A stretch of 51,582 nucleotides of DNA from Haemophilus massiliensis (GCA_000752995.2 LM994635.1:58088-109669), one strand, 5' to 3'. Shown: positions 1 to 10,311, numbered from the stretch's first letter. The notes: generated by a model not told the origin, from the letters alone. Program-made: numbers and translations.

Positions 1-660
1 ATGGCGGAAATTCCTGCTTTTGCACAAGGATTGCTGCTAAATATCGGTACGTTAAACGGCAGCGATATCGATGCTATGATTCTGGCGGGCAAGTGTGCAA
101 ATCGGGTCGGGGTGCCGGTGGTACTGGATCCGGTCGGCGGCGGAGCGACGCAGTGTCGGCGGGAAGCCGTACAACGTTTGCTAGCGGAGGTAAAATTTGC
201 GATTATTCGCGGTAACGCCGGGGAAATCGCCGCGCTGGCGAATGCTGACTGGCAGGCGAAAGGCGTAGATGCCGGCAGCGGTAAAGCGGATTTGGTTGCA
301 GTGGCGCAAGCGGTGGCACAGCAATATCATTGCGTGGTGGCAATCAGTGGCGCGACAGATATTATCAGCGACGGTGTGCGGGTCGCCAAAATTGCCAACG
401 GCACGCCGTTATTTGCGCGTATTACCGGCGCTGGTTGTTTACTGGGGGCGCTATGTGCCGCCTTTGCCGCGGTTACCGAAGGACAAGATTACTTTGCCGC
501 CTGTGTCGAAGCCTGCACATTATATGCGGTTGCCGGCGAACTGGCAGGGGCTCCATTATTACCGACTCAAACCGGTACATTTTCCACCGCACTTTTAGAT
601 CAGCTGGGCGCAATAATGCCGCAGCAAGTGCGTCAACACGCAGAGGTGAGCTATGAATAA
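1..660 (+). CDS. thiM: Hydroxyethylthiazole kinase, 5'-truncated by window edge
   Basis: ThiM phosphorylates the thiazole moiety 4-methyl-5-(2-hydroxyethyl)thiazole with ATP, a cytoplasmic thiamine-salvage step. The frame is open from base 1. The 219 visible residues start near residue 50 of a normal protein of about 265, so the first ATG is most likely internal. Visible family motifs are LLLNIGTL near the start, LDPVGGGA, the IRGNAGEI stretch and the ribokinase-like anion hole ITGAGCLLGAL with its cysteine. It overlaps thiD by 8 bp, which indicates translational coupling. A TPP riboswitch would be expected upstream but lies outside the window. One uptake signal sits in the gene at 586-594. 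Confidence 0.93.
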   Translation: MAEIPAFAQGLLLNIGTLNGSDIDAMILAGKCANRVGVPVVLDPVGGGATQCRREAVQRLLAEVKFAIIRGNAGEIAALANADWQAKGVDAGSGKADLVAVAQAVAQQYHCVVAISGATDIISDGVRVAKIANGTPLFARITGAGCLLGALCAAFAAVTEGQDYFAACVEACTLYAVAGELAGAPLLPTQTGTFSTALLDQLGAIMPQQVRQHAEVSYE

Positions 661-1462
661 CATTCCACAAGTATTAACTATTGCCGGTTCCGATAGCGGC
701 GGCGGTGCTGGCATTCAAGCCGATTTAAAAACTTTTCAGATGCGTGACGTGTTCGGCACGTCGGTGATTACCGCCGTGACCGCACAAAATACGCTGGGCG
801 TTTTCGATATTCATACGCTTCCGCTATCAAGCATTGAAGCGCAATTGAACGCCATTGCCGAAGATTTTGATATTGCCGCTTTTAAGATTGGTATGCTGGG
901 AACGGCGGAAATCATTGAATGCGTCAGCTCGGCATTACGTCACAATCAGTTCGGTAAGCTGGTGCTGGATCCGGTGATGGTTGCCAAAGGCGGCGCTCTC
1001 CTATTGCAGCGCGATGCCGTGAGCGCGATGAAAAGCTGCTTATTACCCATTGCCGATGTACTGACCCCGAATCTACCGGAAACGCAGGCATTGACCGGTA
1101 TTGAAGTGGTTGATGACAACAGCGCCCGCGCCGCCGCCGGACGACTACAGGAATTGGGAGTCAAAAATGTGGTGATTAAAGGCGGACACAGTGAAGGTTC
1201 GCGCAGTAAACTCTGCCGCGACTGGGTGTTTACCCCGACACAGCAGTTTACCCTGCAAAGTGAACGCTATCCGACCCGCCATACGCATGGCACGGGCTGT
1301 ACGTTTTCCGCCTGCATTACGGCCGAACTGGCAAAAGGACATTCAATCGAACTGGCGACACGTATCGCCAAGAATTTTATTACCGCTGCGATTGGTTATC
1401 CGCTTGATATCGGGCACGGACATGGACCGACCAATCATTGGGCTTATCAGCAAATCGGCTAA
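653..1462 (+). CDS. thiD: Hydroxymethylpyrimidine/phosphomethylpyrimidine kinase
   Basis: ThiD phosphorylates HMP and then HMP-P to HMP-PP, supplying the pyrimidine half of thiamine. The protein is 269 residues, normal for the family. It opens with the ribokinase-fold motif TIAGSDSGGGAGIQADLK. It also has LDPVMVAKGG near residue 105, VIKGGH near 175, and the catalytic anion-hole loop HGTGCTFS, whose cysteine is residue 216. The start overlaps the thiM stop by 8 bp, and thiB follows after 8 bp. The position fits a salvage and import operon. Confidence 0.96.
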   Translation: MNNIPQVLTIAGSDSGGGAGIQADLKTFQMRDVFGTSVITAVTAQNTLGVFDIHTLPLSSIEAQLNAIAEDFDIAAFKIGMLGTAEIIECVSSALRHNQFGKLVLDPVMVAKGGALLLQRDAVSAMKSCLLPIADVLTPNLPETQALTGIEVVDDNSARAAAGRLQELGVKNVVIKGGHSEGSRSKLCRDWVFTPTQQFTLQSERYPTRHTHGTGCTFSACITAELAKGHSIELATRIAKNFITAAIGYPLDIGHGHGPTNHWAYQQIG

Positions 1463-1470
1463 GGAATGTT

Positions 1471-2469
1471 ATGGTCAAGTTAAAATCCATATTATTTTTG
1501 ACCGCACTTTCCTGCGCGACATTTTCTGTACAAGCGCAAACGGTCAATGTGTACACCTATGACACATTCACTGCCGACTGGGGTGCCGGGCCGAAAATTC
1601 AAGCGCTGTTTGAAAAAGCGCATCCTCAGTGTCAAGTGAATTACGTTCCTTTCGACAGCGCAGGAACTCTATTTAACCGCGTACGCTTGGAAGGGCGAAA
1701 AACCAAGGCAGATGTTGTGCTGGGGTTGGATAATTATATGTTGGAGGAGGCGCGCCGAACCGGTTTGTTTACGCCGAATGGGGTGGATTTAAGCCCTCTT
1801 GCCTTACCGTTCGACTGGCATGATGACACATTCCTGCCTTATGATTTCGGGCAATATGCGTTTATTTACGATAAAAATAAATTGAAAAATCCGCCGACCA
1901 GCCTGAAAGAGCTGGTTGCTCGCCGGGATTTGCGGGTGATCTATCAAGACCCGAGAGTCAGCAGCGTCGGGCGCGGTTTGCTGGTGTGGATGAACGCCGT
2001 TTATCCGCCGGAACAAACAGCGCAGGCATGGCGCACACTGGCGGAACACACGGTGACGGTGGGTAAAGGCTGGACGGAAACCTACGGCGCGTTTCTGAAA
2101 GGTGAGGCGGATCTGGTACTCAGTTATCATACTTCGCCGCTGTATCATCTTTTACAGGAGCAAAAAGACAATTACGCAGCGGCGGAGTTCAGTGAAGGCG
2201 GCATCTTGCAGCTGGAAGTCGCCGCACGGGTGGTAAACCGAGACAAGGCCTGTGCCGAACAGTTTATGCAGTTTTTACTCGACCCCGCGGCACAGCGGGA
2301 AATCGCCCTGCATAATGTGATGTTGCCGGTGATTCAGACTGAAATCGAACCGCACTTTGATGCCTTAAAAGCACATCAGCTGCAAGCGCCGGTATTTGAT
2401 TCACTGTATGTGAGCGGCGAACAGCTGAAGCAATGGATTCGTACGTGGCAGGCCAGTTTAACCGAATAA
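1471..2469 (+). CDS. thiB: Thiamine ABC transporter, periplasmic binding protein
   Basis: Periplasmic receptor that delivers thiamine and its phosphates to ThiPQ. I start at 1471 (332 residues) because an AAGGAA ribosome site lies at 1461-1466 and this ATG opens a clean signal peptide (MVKLKSILFLTALSCATFSVQAQ). A longer in-frame ATG at 1438 would add 11 non-signal residues inside thiD. The mature protein opens with VNVYTYDTFTADWGAGP, typical of ThiB, and later shows DVVLGLDN and SYHTSP. An uptake signal at 1501-1509 lies within the signal-peptide codons. The 3' end overlaps the chosen thiP start by 37 bp. Confidence 0.95.
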   Translation: MVKLKSILFLTALSCATFSVQAQTVNVYTYDTFTADWGAGPKIQALFEKAHPQCQVNYVPFDSAGTLFNRVRLEGRKTKADVVLGLDNYMLEEARRTGLFTPNGVDLSPLALPFDWHDDTFLPYDFGQYAFIYDKNKLKNPPTSLKELVARRDLRVIYQDPRVSSVGRGLLVWMNAVYPPEQTAQAWRTLAEHTVTVGKGWTETYGAFLKGEADLVLSYHTSPLYHLLQEQKDNYAAAEFSEGGILQLEVAARVVNRDKACAEQFMQFLLDPAAQREIALHNVMLPVIQTEIEPHFDALKAHQLQAPVFDSLYVSGEQLKQWIRTWQASLTE

Positions 2470-4067
2470 GCGCGAAATACCATCGGTGTTTATCTTGGCG
2501 CGACGGCTGGAGCGGTGTTGGTGTGTTGCTGTTTTTGGTGCTGTTTTATGTTTTTGCGCTACAGGCGGTATTTTCCGTCGGCGGACAATATGCGTGGCAG
2601 GATATGCTGCACGACAGCTACTTGCACCGTATTCTTACGTTCAGTATCGGGCAGGCGCTGCTGTCGGCTCTGCTTGCTGTGTTGATCGGCGCATTGTTTG
2701 CGCGAGCATTTTTTTATCAGCGGTTTCCGATGAAAAACACGGTGCTGAAACTGTTTTCCCTGACCTTTGTGCTGCCGGCGTTGGTAGCCATTTTCGGCTT
2801 AATGAGCATTTATGGTCATTCCGGTTGGCTGGCAGCGCTTAGTGCGTCGTTCGGTCTAAATTGGACGCCCGAGATTTACGGTTTAAGCGGAATTTTAATT
2901 GCCCATTTGTTTTTTAATATTCCTCTTGCCGCCCGTCTGTTTTTGCAGACACTGCACAGTATTCCCAATCAGCAACGTCAGTTAGCCGCACAACTGAACA
3001 TCCGCGGTTGGCAGTTTATCCGTCTGATTGAATTGCCGTATTTGCGTCAGCAGCTGCTGCCGGTGTTTGCGCTGATTTTTATGTTGTGCTTCACCAGCTT
3101 TACCATTGTGCTTACCCTCGGCGGCGGTCCGCGTTATACCACGCTGGAAGTTGCTATTTATCAGGCTATTGTGTTTGAATTTGATTTGCCGAAAGCCGCA
3201 TTATTTGCGCTGCTGCAATGCGCATGCTGTGTTGTGCTGTTCGGCGCGCTGAGTATGCTGAGCAAAACGCCGGATACGCAGCTTCACAGCAAGGAATTAT
3301 GGTTGGATAAGCAGTCAAGTGCGGTCAAAATTTGGCAGATTTTTTGCTTGAGCACGGTCTTGCTGTTTATTCTGACGCCATTGTTAAGTACCGTTTACGC
3401 GGTTTTCGGCGTAACCGATTTTGGCACCGTTTGGCTGCAGCCACAGCTATGGCGCGCACTGGCATATTCCGTGACCATCGCACCCGCCGCGGCATTCACA
3501 GCGCTGAGTCTTGCGATGATGCTGTTGCTGCTTTCACGACGTTTGTACTGGCGGACGCACCGATATCTGGCGGATGTAATATTACATTGCGGCATGCTGA
3601 TTTTGGCTATTCCTACGTTGGTACTGGCAATGGGATTGTTTATTCGCTTGCAAAATATCAATTTCGGTCGCGCGCAGTTGTTTGCGGTGGTTGTAATCTG
3701 TAATGCGCTTGCCGCAATGCCTTTTGTGCTGCGGGTGCTGGCGGTACCGATGAATAACAATATGCAGTATTATGAAAAACTCTGCCAGTCGCTCGGCATT
3801 CGTGGTTGGCAACGCTGGCGTCTGGTCGAATGGCACCATTTGCGCCGACCGATGAAATATGCGTTTGCCCTAGCCGGTGCCTTATCCTTAGGCGATTTTA
3901 CCGCGATTGCGCTGTTCGGCAGCCAGGATTTTACCTCACTGCCGCATTTATTGTATCAGCAACTGGGACATTATCGCGGGCAGGATGCGGCCGTCACCGC
4001 ATTGCTGCTGTTGCTGTTATGCGGCGGTATTTTTATGTTAGTGGATCGAGATAACGACGATGATTAA
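2433..4067 (+). CDS. thiP: Thiamine ABC transporter permease
   Basis: Inner-membrane permease of the thiamine importer. It is a single polypeptide of 544 residues with two homologous halves, each carrying a binding-protein-dependent transport signature. The first EAA-like loop is [29 protein letters not shown] near residue 185; the second is [17 protein letters not shown] near 450. About twelve hydrophobic segments are visible. The start is uncertain: ATG 2433 lies inside thiB, and an in-frame GTG lies at 2445. The last 8 bp overlap thiQ. An uptake signal is at 3317-3325. Confidence 0.94.
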   Translation: MDSYVAGQFNRISAKYHRCLSWRDGWSGVGVLLFLVLFYVFALQAVFSVGGQYAWQDMLHDSYLHRILTFSIGQALLSALLAVLIGALFARAFFYQRFPMKNTVLKLFSLTFVLPALVAIFGLMSIYGHSGWLAALSASFGLNWTPEIYGLSGILIAHLFFNIPLAARLFLQTLHSIPNQQRQLAAQLNIRGWQFIRLIELPYLRQQLLPVFALIFMLCFTSFTIVLTLGGGPRYTTLEVAIYQAIVFEFDLPKAALFALLQCACCVVLFGALSMLSKTPDTQLHSKELWLDKQSSAVKIWQIFCLSTVLLFILTPLLSTVYAVFGVTDFGTVWLQPQLWRALAYSVTIAPAAAFTALSLAMMLLLLSRRLYWRTHRYLADVILHCGMLILAIPTLVLAMGLFIRLQNINFGRAQLFAVVVICNALAAMPFVLRVLAVPMNNNMQYYEKLCQSLGIRGWQRWRLVEWHHLRRPMKYAFALAGALSLGDFTAIALFGSQDFTSLPHLLYQQLGHYRGQDAAVTALLLLLLCGGIFMLVDRDNDDD

Positions 4068-4692
4068 ACTGAATGTTCACTTTAATTACCGCACTATGCC
4101 GATGTATTTTAATCTGTATATCCGCGCGCAGCAAAAAGTGGCATTAATCGGCCCGAGCGGTGCCGGTAAAAGTACGCTACTGAATCTAATCGCCGGTTTC
4201 GCAACGGCGGATCAGGGCGATATTTGGTTAAACGGAGAAAAGCATACGAATTCCGAACCTTATCGGCGCCCGGTATCCATCTTGTTTCAGGAAAATAATC
4301 TCTTTCCGCATTTGACGGTGTTGCAAAATATTGCGCTCGGTATTAAACCGAATCTCAACATTAATACGGCACAACGCCAACACATTGAACAAACCGCCGC
4401 CGCGGTAGGGCTGGCTGCTTATCTGACACGTCTGCCGCGCGAATTATCGGGCGGACAACGCCAGCGGGTAGCGCTTGCCCGCTGCCTGTTGCGTGCCAAA
4501 CCGATTTTATTGCTGGATGAACCCTTCTCCGCCCTTGACCCCGATTTGCGCATGGAAATGCTGAATCTGATCGATGTACTCTGTACCGAAAAAAAGCTGA
4601 CTTTATTGCTGGTTACGCATCAACCTGCGGAATTACAAGGCAGAATCGATCGGATAATCCGGCTTGAGAATGGTAAGATCTGTGATAATTGA
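4060..4692 (+). CDS. thiQ: Thiamine ABC transporter ATPase
   Basis: ATP-hydrolysing subunit of ThiBPQ. The 210 residues carry Walker [10 protein letters not shown] (31-39), a Q-loop in LFQENN, the signature [13 protein letters not shown], Walker [13 protein letters not shown] and an H-loop histidine in VTHQ. All catalytic elements look intact. It is slightly shorter than E. coli ThiQ at the C terminus. It overlaps thiP by 8 bp and is the last gene of the salvage and import run; 66 bp separate it from bioB. An uptake signal at 4725-4733 lies in that gap. Confidence 0.96.
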   Translation: MIKLNVHFNYRTMPMYFNLYIRAQQKVALIGPSGAGKSTLLNLIAGFATADQGDIWLNGEKHTNSEPYRRPVSILFQENNLFPHLTVLQNIALGIKPNLNINTAQRQHIEQTAAAVGLAAYLTRLPRELSGGQRQRVALARCLLRAKPILLLDEPFSALDPDLRMEMLNLIDVLCTEKKLTLLLVTHQPAELQGRIDRIIRLENGKICDN

Positions 4693-4758
4693 TTGTCATG
4701 CGCGGTTTTTTACGTCTAAAATAGACCGCACTTTTACGCTAACGAACAAGGATGATTT

Positions 4759-5766
4759 ATGACTGCCACAACAATTCAAATTCCCTCCATAACCCCTCAT
4801 CCCACATTGGAATATTGGTCGGTATGCAAAGTCGAAGCGTTATTTGAAACTCCGTTTTTGGAGCTGGTTTATCGTGCCGCGCAGGTTCACCGCGCACATT
4901 TCAATCCGCAGGCAATTCAGCTGTCTACTTTAATGTCGATTAAAACCGGCGGCTGTCCGGAGGATTGCGGCTATTGTCCGCAATCGGCGCGTTATCAAAC
5001 CGGCGTTCAGAATCAACAGTTAATTGACGTGGAACAAATCGTTGAGAAAGCTCGCATTGCCAAATCGCGTGGCGCCGGGCGTTTTTGTATGGGGGCGGCA
5101 TGGCGCGGGCCGAAGCCAAAAGATATCGAAAAAATTACCGCCATTATCAAAGCGGTGAAAGCCCTCGGTATGGAAACCTGCGGTACATTCGGTCTGCTGC
5201 AAGACGGTATGGCGGAAGATCTGAAAGACGCCGGGCTGGATTATTATAATCACAATCTGGATACTGCGCCGGAGCATTACGGCAAAGTAATCGGTACGCG
5301 TCAGTTTGATGACCGCATGAGTACGCTGGGTAAGGTGCGCAAAGCCGGGCTGAAAGTCTGCTGTGGCGGTATTATCGGCATGGATGAAAGCCGTAAAGAA
5401 CGGGCGGGACTTATCGCCAGTTTGGCGAATCTGGATCCGCAGCCGGAATCGGTACCGATTAATCAATTAGTCAAAGTGGAAGGCACCCCCCTCGCCGATG
5501 CGGCGGAGTTGGATTGGACCGAATTTGTACGCACCGTGGCGGTTGCTCGAATTGTGATGCCGAAAAGCTATGTGCGACTGTCTGCCGGGCGGCAGGGGAT
5601 GTTGGAAGAAATGCAGGCGATGTGCTTTATGGCGGGTGCCAATTCCATTTTCTACGGCGATAAATTACTGGTAACGGAGAATCCGCAGGAAGACGGCGAT
5701 CAGCTGCTGATGGCGAAGCTGGATTTGGTCGCGGAAACGGAAGAAAATCGGTTGGCGTCGGAGTGA
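4759..5766 (+). CDS. bioB: Biotin synthase
   Basis: Radical-SAM enzyme that inserts sulfur into dethiobiotin, the last step of biotin synthesis. The 335 residues match the family. The radical-SAM cluster cysteines are C66, C70 and C73 in [10 protein letters not shown]; further family blocks include [16 protein letters not shown] and [12 protein letters not shown]. An AAGGA ribosome site precedes the ATG. It stands alone, with no other bio gene nearby. The thiQ-bioB order also occurs in H. influenzae as I recall it. I see no BirA-type operator in the 66-bp upstream gap, so regulation is unclear. A strong bidirectional hairpin follows. Confidence 0.97.
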   Translation: MTATTIQIPSITPHPTLEYWSVCKVEALFETPFLELVYRAAQVHRAHFNPQAIQLSTLMSIKTGGCPEDCGYCPQSARYQTGVQNQQLIDVEQIVEKARIAKSRGAGRFCMGAAWRGPKPKDIEKITAIIKAVKALGMETCGTFGLLQDGMAEDLKDAGLDYYNHNLDTAPEHYGKVIGTRQFDDRMSTLGKVRKAGLKVCCGGIIGMDESRKERAGLIASLANLDPQPESVPINQLVKVEGTPLADAAELDWTEFVRTVAVARIVMPKSYVRLSAGRQGMLEEMQAMCFMAGANSIFYGDKLLVTENPQEDGDQLLMAKLDLVAETEENRLASE

Positions 5767-5884
5767 GCTGTATAAAAAGTGAACCGTATTAATTTAAATA
5801 AAGCGGAAAGCATGCCGTCCGAGTAAATACAGCGGCGCCGAATTTCTGTGTAATTATGCCTGATTGTATTGCTTCAGTAAAAAA

Positions 5885-5910
5885 ATAAACCCCGCAAATG
5901 CGGGGTTTAT
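5885..5910. terminator. Bidirectional terminator between bioB and peroxiredoxin gene
   Basis: Perfect 11-bp stem (ATAAACCCCGC at 5885-5895, complement at 5900-5910) with a four-base AAAT loop. A/T-rich flanks on both sides suit termination of both convergent genes. Confidence 0.9.
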
Positions 5911-5953
5911 GGTTAAAGTCCTAATAAAATAATCTTAAACTACAATCTTGTGA

Positions 5954-6556
5954 TTAAAGTTTATCTGCGTTTTGTTTTAAATATTTGGCAACGCCTTCAG
6001 GGTTATCTTTCATCCCCTCTTTGCCTTTTTCCCATTGTGCCGGGCACACTTCGCCATGTTCTTCATGGAATTGTAGCGCATCAACCATACGCAGCATTTC
6101 GTCAATGTTACGACCTAACGGCAGATCGTTAACCACTTGGTGACGCACCACGCCGTTTTTATCAATTAAGAAGGAAGCGCGCAATGCAACGCCGGCCGCC
6201 GGGTGTTCAATACCGTAAGCCTGTGCGATTTCATGTTTTACGTCGCCGACCAAAGCATATTGTACCTGACCGATACCGCCGTTTTCGGTCGGTGTATTGC
6301 GCCATGCATTGTGAGTATATTGCGAGTCAATGGATACGCCGACCACTTCAACGCCGCGCGCCTGAAACTCTTTATAACGGTGATCGAATGCGATTAATTC
6401 GGACGGACAAACGAAAGTAAAGTCTAACGGATAGAAGAATACGACTGCCGCCTTACCCGCGATATGTTGTTTTAAATTAAAGTTATCAACGATTTCACCG
6501 TTGCCTAAAACTGCCGATGCGGTAAAATCCGGTGCTTGACGAGTCACTAATACCAT
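5954..6556 (-). CDS. 2-Cys peroxiredoxin (AhpC/TSA, Prx1 type)
   Basis: Cytoplasmic thiol peroxidase that reduces hydrogen peroxide and organic hydroperoxides. The 200 residues contain the peroxidatic cysteine C50 in FTFVCPSE and the resolving cysteine C171 in EVCPAQW, so it is a typical 2-Cys enzyme. A GGIG motif is present, whereas a C-terminal YF motif is not visible. No ahpF-type reductase lies beside it, so the electron donor is unknown. A ribosome site TAGGAG precedes the ATG. It is convergent with bioB and divergent from metC; no OxyR site is recognisable by eye. Confidence 0.93.
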   Translation of the reverse strand: MVLVTRQAPDFTASAVLGNGEIVDNFNLKQHIAGKAAVVFFYPLDFTFVCPSELIAFDHRYKEFQARGVEVVGVSIDSQYTHNAWRNTPTENGGIGQVQYALVGDVKHEIAQAYGIEHPAAGVALRASFLIDKNGVVRHQVVNDLPLGRNIDEMLRMVDALQFHEEHGEVCPAQWEKGKEGMKDNPEGVAKYLKQNADKL

Positions 6557-6726
6557 AGTAAAAAATCTCCTATTGAAATGAACAAAGAATTTTGCGCCTA
6601 ACCACTTATTGAAAGCGCAGCAAAATCAACGGTTTTATTGTAAAAAAACGAACCGCACTTTAATAGTCGATTTTGTCTATTAAACCGATTATCATAATCT
6701 TAAATGATACATGACAGGAAGGAAAT

Positions 6727-7920
6727 ATGACACGGAAACATTCATTATCTACCGCCTTGGTGCATGCCGGACGCAGTAAACGGGTTACGCAAGGCAGCGT
6801 AAATCCAGTGATTCAACGGGCGTCTTCGCTGGTGTTTACCTCACTGGAGGAGAAAAAACAGGCGACCCGAAACCGCGCGAAAGGCGGCTTATTTTACGGT
6901 CGGCGCGGTACCTTGACTCACTTTGCGCTACAAGACCTGATGTGCGAGCTAGAGGGTGGCGCAGGCTGTTATTTATATCCTTGCGGTGCAGCGGCGGTGA
7001 CAAACAGCATTCTGTCATTTGTAGCGACCGGCGATCATGTGCTGATGAGCGGTGCCGCCTATGAACCGACGCAGGATTTCTGCAATATCATCTTAAATAA
7101 AATGGGCGTGGAAACCACATTTTATGATCCACTGTGCGGAGCGACAATTGCCGAGCTGATGCGGCCGAATACCAAAGTCGTGTTTTTGGAATCGCCAAGT
7201 TCACTCACTATGGAAGTGCCGGATATTCCGGCGATAGTGCAAGCCGTGCGCAGTAAAAATCCCGATGTCGTGATTATGATCGATAATACTTGGGGCGGCG
7301 GCGTGTTATTTAAAGCGCTGGAACATGATATTGATATTTCCATTCAGGCAGGCACCAAATATCTGGTCGGTCATTCCGACGTAATGATCGGCACTGCGGT
7401 TTCCAATGCGCGCTGTTGGGATCGGCTGCGCGAGCATTCCTATTTAATGGGGCAAATGGCGGATGCCGACAGCGCTTACACCACCGCGCGCGGCATTCGC
7501 ACGCTAGGTGTGCGGCTGAAACAGCATGCGGCAAGCAGCCTCAAAGTGGCGCAATGGTTGGCTCAGCGGGAGGAAGTGAAAGCAGTGTATCATCCGGCGT
7601 TGCCGAGCTGCCCGGGACATGAATTTTTTAAACGGGATTTCAGCGGCGCAAGCGGGCTATTTTCGTTTGAGCTGAAACAAAAACTGACCCAGATCCAGCT
7701 GGAAAACTTTATGAATCATTTTGAATTATTCAGTATGGCGTATTCGTGGGGCGGTTTTGAATCGCTAATTCTATACAACCAACCGGAGGACATTGCACGC
7801 ATCCGCCCGTCCATTGAACGCAAATTAAGCGGTACGTTAATTCGGCTGCATATCGGCTTTGAAGCGGTTGAGGAATTAATTGCCGATTTGCAAGCGGGCT
7901 TTGAGCGTTTACAAGATTAA
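6727..7920 (+). CDS. metC: Cystathionine beta-lyase
   Basis: PLP enzyme that converts cystathionine to homocysteine, pyruvate and ammonia in methionine synthesis. The 397 residues match MetC length. The PLP-binding lysine is K211 in the [13 protein letters not shown] block; [17 protein letters not shown] and MIDNTWGGG are further Cys/Met-metabolism PLP-family motifs. SD AAGGAA precedes the ATG. The gene is monocistronic, bounded by its own terminator. I could not find convincing MetJ boxes upstream, unlike at metX in this window. Confidence 0.96.
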   Translation: MTRKHSLSTALVHAGRSKRVTQGSVNPVIQRASSLVFTSLEEKKQATRNRAKGGLFYGRRGTLTHFALQDLMCELEGGAGCYLYPCGAAAVTNSILSFVATGDHVLMSGAAYEPTQDFCNIILNKMGVETTFYDPLCGATIAELMRPNTKVVFLESPSSLTMEVPDIPAIVQAVRSKNPDVVIMIDNTWGGGVLFKALEHDIDISIQAGTKYLVGHSDVMIGTAVSNARCWDRLREHSYLMGQMADADSAYTTARGIRTLGVRLKQHAASSLKVAQWLAQREEVKAVYHPALPSCPGHEFFKRDFSGASGLFSFELKQKLTQIQLENFMNHFELFSMAYSWGGFESLILYNQPEDIARIRPSIERKLSGTLIRLHIGFEAVEELIADLQAGFERLQD

Positions 7921-7944
7921 TTCGGCATAATGAAACAAAGCTAC

Positions 7945-7970
7945 AAGGGGCAAGATGCCCCTTTTAATTT
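7945..7970 (+). terminator. Terminator of metC
   Basis: Stem AAGGGGCA (7945-7952) with TGCCCCTT (7956-7963) and a three-base loop, followed by a T-rich stretch. Confidence 0.88.
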
Positions 7971-8075
7971 GACTTTCCGTCGGTTTTTGCTGGCTGTCGT
8001 CACATTTCCACGGCAAATAACACAGCAAAAGTGCGGTCGAAATTTTAGCTGTTTTTGCCTGATCACATCTCGTAA

Positions 8076-9167
8076 TCAACTGCCGCTAACATCAATAATC
8101 ATCACTTCGGACTGCGACCCCAAACGCAGCGGAATCCCCCAAAACCCATAGCCGGAGGTAACGAAAAAATGCCCGTTGCCGATTTTTCGGTAGCCATAAT
8201 CCAAGCGATACATCAGTGCGGTAATTAAATTGCCGGGAAAAATCTGCCCGTTGTGGGTATGTCCAGACACTTGGATATCGATAGGCAGTTTGGCGTGTTC
8301 GTCGATTTCCGTCGGGCGGTGATCCAGCAGCACAACCGGCAATGAGGTATCAACATGCCGCAATAATTGCGCGCTGCTTGGACGATCACGTGCCAGATCA
8401 TCATTCCGTCCGACCAGCACAATACGATTATCCACCTCAAGAGTTTGATCCATTAACAGTTGAATACCGGCTCGGCGAATTTCCTGCGCGATTGCCTGTT
8501 GATGACCGAAGAAATCATGATTGCCGAGGGTAGCGTACACGCCCAACGGCGCACTCAGGCGCGCCAGATGCGGACGCATATTTTGCGCCAGATAGGCGTC
8601 AGTATTGTCATCCATAATATCGCCCGGCAGCAAAATCATATCCACGTTTTCCTGTGCCATGATCGCCGCCAGTCGATCTAATTGCGTGGCGCCGAACAGC
8701 TTGCCCAGATGCAGATCGCTTGCCACGCCGATACGCAGCGGAGCCAACGGTTTATCAATCTGGATCTGATAGTGAACCACAGTCGGCGTATAAGCGTTAT
8801 AAAGGCTTAGTCCGAGTAATCCCGCCAGTGCCGGAACATAAACCAAGCGTAAAGTGCGGTTTAATTTTTGTGGATTTAACACGCCTTTCAGCAAACGATA
8901 CAGCAACGCGGCGCCAAGGCTGACAAAAGCGGCGAATAATAGAACAACCAGAATCAGCGCACTTAGACGAAACATCGGTTGTAGGCGGAACACCGTCAGC
9001 AAAATGATGCTGTTCGCTGCCAGATAATTGAAAATAACAATAAGCCGACGGGTTTTATGCCCGATTTTGCCGCTGAACAGCCAGTACAGCGTGCGATTGA
9101 ACATATAGATAAACAGCTGTAACAGAATCACCGAGACGGCAAAAAGAAGATAATGACGAAGTTCCAT
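8076..9167 (-). CDS. Membrane-anchored metallophosphoesterase (YkuE/YaeI-like)
   Basis: Predicted calcineurin-type phosphoesterase with an N-terminal membrane domain. I start at 9167 because AAGGAAAG lies just upstream; the longer open frame from 9215 has no such site. Of 363 residues the first 140 or so contain about four hydrophobic segments. The catalytic part follows with the canonical metal motifs in order: SDLHLG, PGDIMDD, LGNHDF and SGHTHNGQ. The substrate is unknown; related proteins include UDP-2,3-diacylglucosamine hydrolase-like and YkuE enzymes, but context gives no clue. An uptake signal lies inside the gene at 8852-8860. Confidence 0.88.
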   Translation of the reverse strand: MELRHYLLFAVSVILLQLFIYMFNRTLYWLFSGKIGHKTRRLIVIFNYLAANSIILLTVFRLQPMFRLSALILVVLLFAAFVSLGAALLYRLLKGVLNPQKLNRTLRLVYVPALAGLLGLSLYNAYTPTVVHYQIQIDKPLAPLRIGVASDLHLGKLFGATQLDRLAAIMAQENVDMILLPGDIMDDNTDAYLAQNMRPHLARLSAPLGVYATLGNHDFFGHQQAIAQEIRRAGIQLLMDQTLEVDNRIVLVGRNDDLARDRPSSAQLLRHVDTSLPVVLLDHRPTEIDEHAKLPIDIQVSGHTHNGQIFPGNLITALMYRLDYGYRKIGNGHFFVTSGYGFWGIPLRLGSQSEVMIIDVSGS

Positions 9168-9191
9168 TGCTTTCCTTATCGTTAATCTAAA

Positions 9192-9218
9192 AAAGTGCGG
9201 TGATTTTAACCGCACTTT
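9192..9218 (-). terminator. Inverted uptake-signal pair, terminator of riboswitch-controlled binding protein
   Basis: AAAGTGCGGT (9192-9201) and ACCGCACTTT (9209-9218) form a 10-bp stem with a 7-base loop. On the minus strand a T-rich stretch follows, suiting termination of the upstream gene. Confidence 0.85.
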
Positions 9219-9246
9219 CTGTCAATTGAAAGGGAAAGCGGGAATA

Positions 9247-10311
9247 TCAGTTGAGCTTGACTTCCGTCGTCCATTTTTCAATCAGGCGCTTGCCTTCAAT
9301 ATCGGAACCGAATCGGTCGAAATCAAAATCAATCAGTTTAAGATCTTTCGGATTAACGGAGTTGGGCGATGCCTGTGCATAGATATTGGTTGGGATCTGA
9401 TACATTTTTTCTTCACGCCAGGCGATTTCCTGCGCTTCGGCGGTTAATGCCCAATCCATAAACAGTTTGGCATTTTCCAGGTTGCGTGCGCCATTCAAAA
9501 TGCTGATACCGCCCAGCGAATAGCTGTCGCCGTCGCAGGGCAAAATCGCTTCCACCGGCGCACCTTTTTCTTTTTCCGAGGCATAACCGTTAATAAAACC
9601 GATAGTGACTGCCGCCTCGCCGCGCGACAGATTGGATTTTTCCGTGCCGCTTTTGGCATATTGCGAAATATTGTTGTGCAGCGCTTTTAAATAACGAAAG
9701 GCTTCTTCTTCGCCCCATAGCTGGATAAGCGTAGCGATAAAGGTATAGCCGGTGCCGGTATTACGCGGGTCGGGCATTTGAATCTGATCTTTTAAGCGCG
9801 GATCGAGCAAATCTTTCCAGCATTTAGGGTAATCATTAATGCCGAGCTGGCTAAATTTTTCCGTATTAACGCCGATACCCAGCACGATGAGATAACCGAT
9901 TGAAGTAAAATCGCCTTTTTTCTCCAGTAAATGTTTAAATGCCGGTATGGTTTGTGCCTGTAACGGCGAACGATAGGATTGCAGCAAACCGAGTTTTGCC
10001 GCCTGAAAGTGCGGTTCGATTGTGCCGCCGTACCAAATATCCGCCTGTGGCAAAGCGCGTTCCGCCTTGATTTTCGCCAGCGTCGCGCCAGTGCTGTTAC
10101 GCACGAACTGGGTGTCTACATTGTATTTTTGCGCGAATGTCTGCGCCATTTTCTCGCACACGTTATGCTGCACGCTGCAATAAACGGTCAGCCTGCCCGC
10201 AGCCTGTGCCATATTCGGTACCGAAAATAGTAGCAATGTGAGAAAAAGCGGTTCAAACAAAAACGTTCGGCAATTGATTAAGCGGTTCGATTTGAAAAAA
10301 GATAATTGCAT
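9247..10311 (-). CDS. Periplasmic binding protein (FbpA/AfuA/ThiB-like) under TPP riboswitch control
   Basis: Secreted solute receptor of the iron(III)/thiamine-type binding-protein superfamily, 354 residues. A long hydrophobic signal segment ends near AQAAG; the mature part begins LTVYCSVQHNVC with a cysteine pair, then STGATLAKIK, ADIWYGGTIEPHFQA, GTGYTF and YSLGGISIL. Homology alone would suggest an iron or sugar-phosphate receptor. However, the leader holds a TPP riboswitch, which points to thiamine, a thiamine precursor or a degradation product. No permease or ATPase gene adjoins. The neighbour at 10649-11674 is a close ungapped paralogue. The start has SD AAGGAA. Ligand assignment is inference. 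Confidence 0.88.
   Translation of the reverse strand: MQLSFFKSNRLINCRTFLFEPLFLTLLLFSVPNMAQAAGRLTVYCSVQHNVCEKMAQTFAQKYNVDTQFVRNSTGATLAKIKAERALPQADIWYGGTIEPHFQAAKLGLLQSYRSPLQAQTIPAFKHLLEKKGDFTSIGYLIVLGIGVNTEKFSQLGINDYPKCWKDLLDPRLKDQIQMPDPRNTGTGYTFIATLIQLWGEEEAFRYLKALHNNISQYAKSGTEKSNLSRGEAAVTIGFINGYASEKEKGAPVEAILPCDGDSYSLGGISILNGARNLENAKLFMDWALTAEAQEIAWREEKMYQIPTNIYAQASPNSVNPKDLKLIDFDFDRFGSDIEGKRLIEKWTTEVKLN

Noticed and set aside
4693..4758. BirA operator upstream of bioB
   Set aside because: No TTGTAAAC dyad with the required spacing; the only clear motif is an uptake signal.
6660..6726. Possible MetJ boxes upstream of metC
   Set aside because: Only loose matches around AATAGTCG and TTTTGTCT; no two consecutive boxes resemble AGACGTCT.
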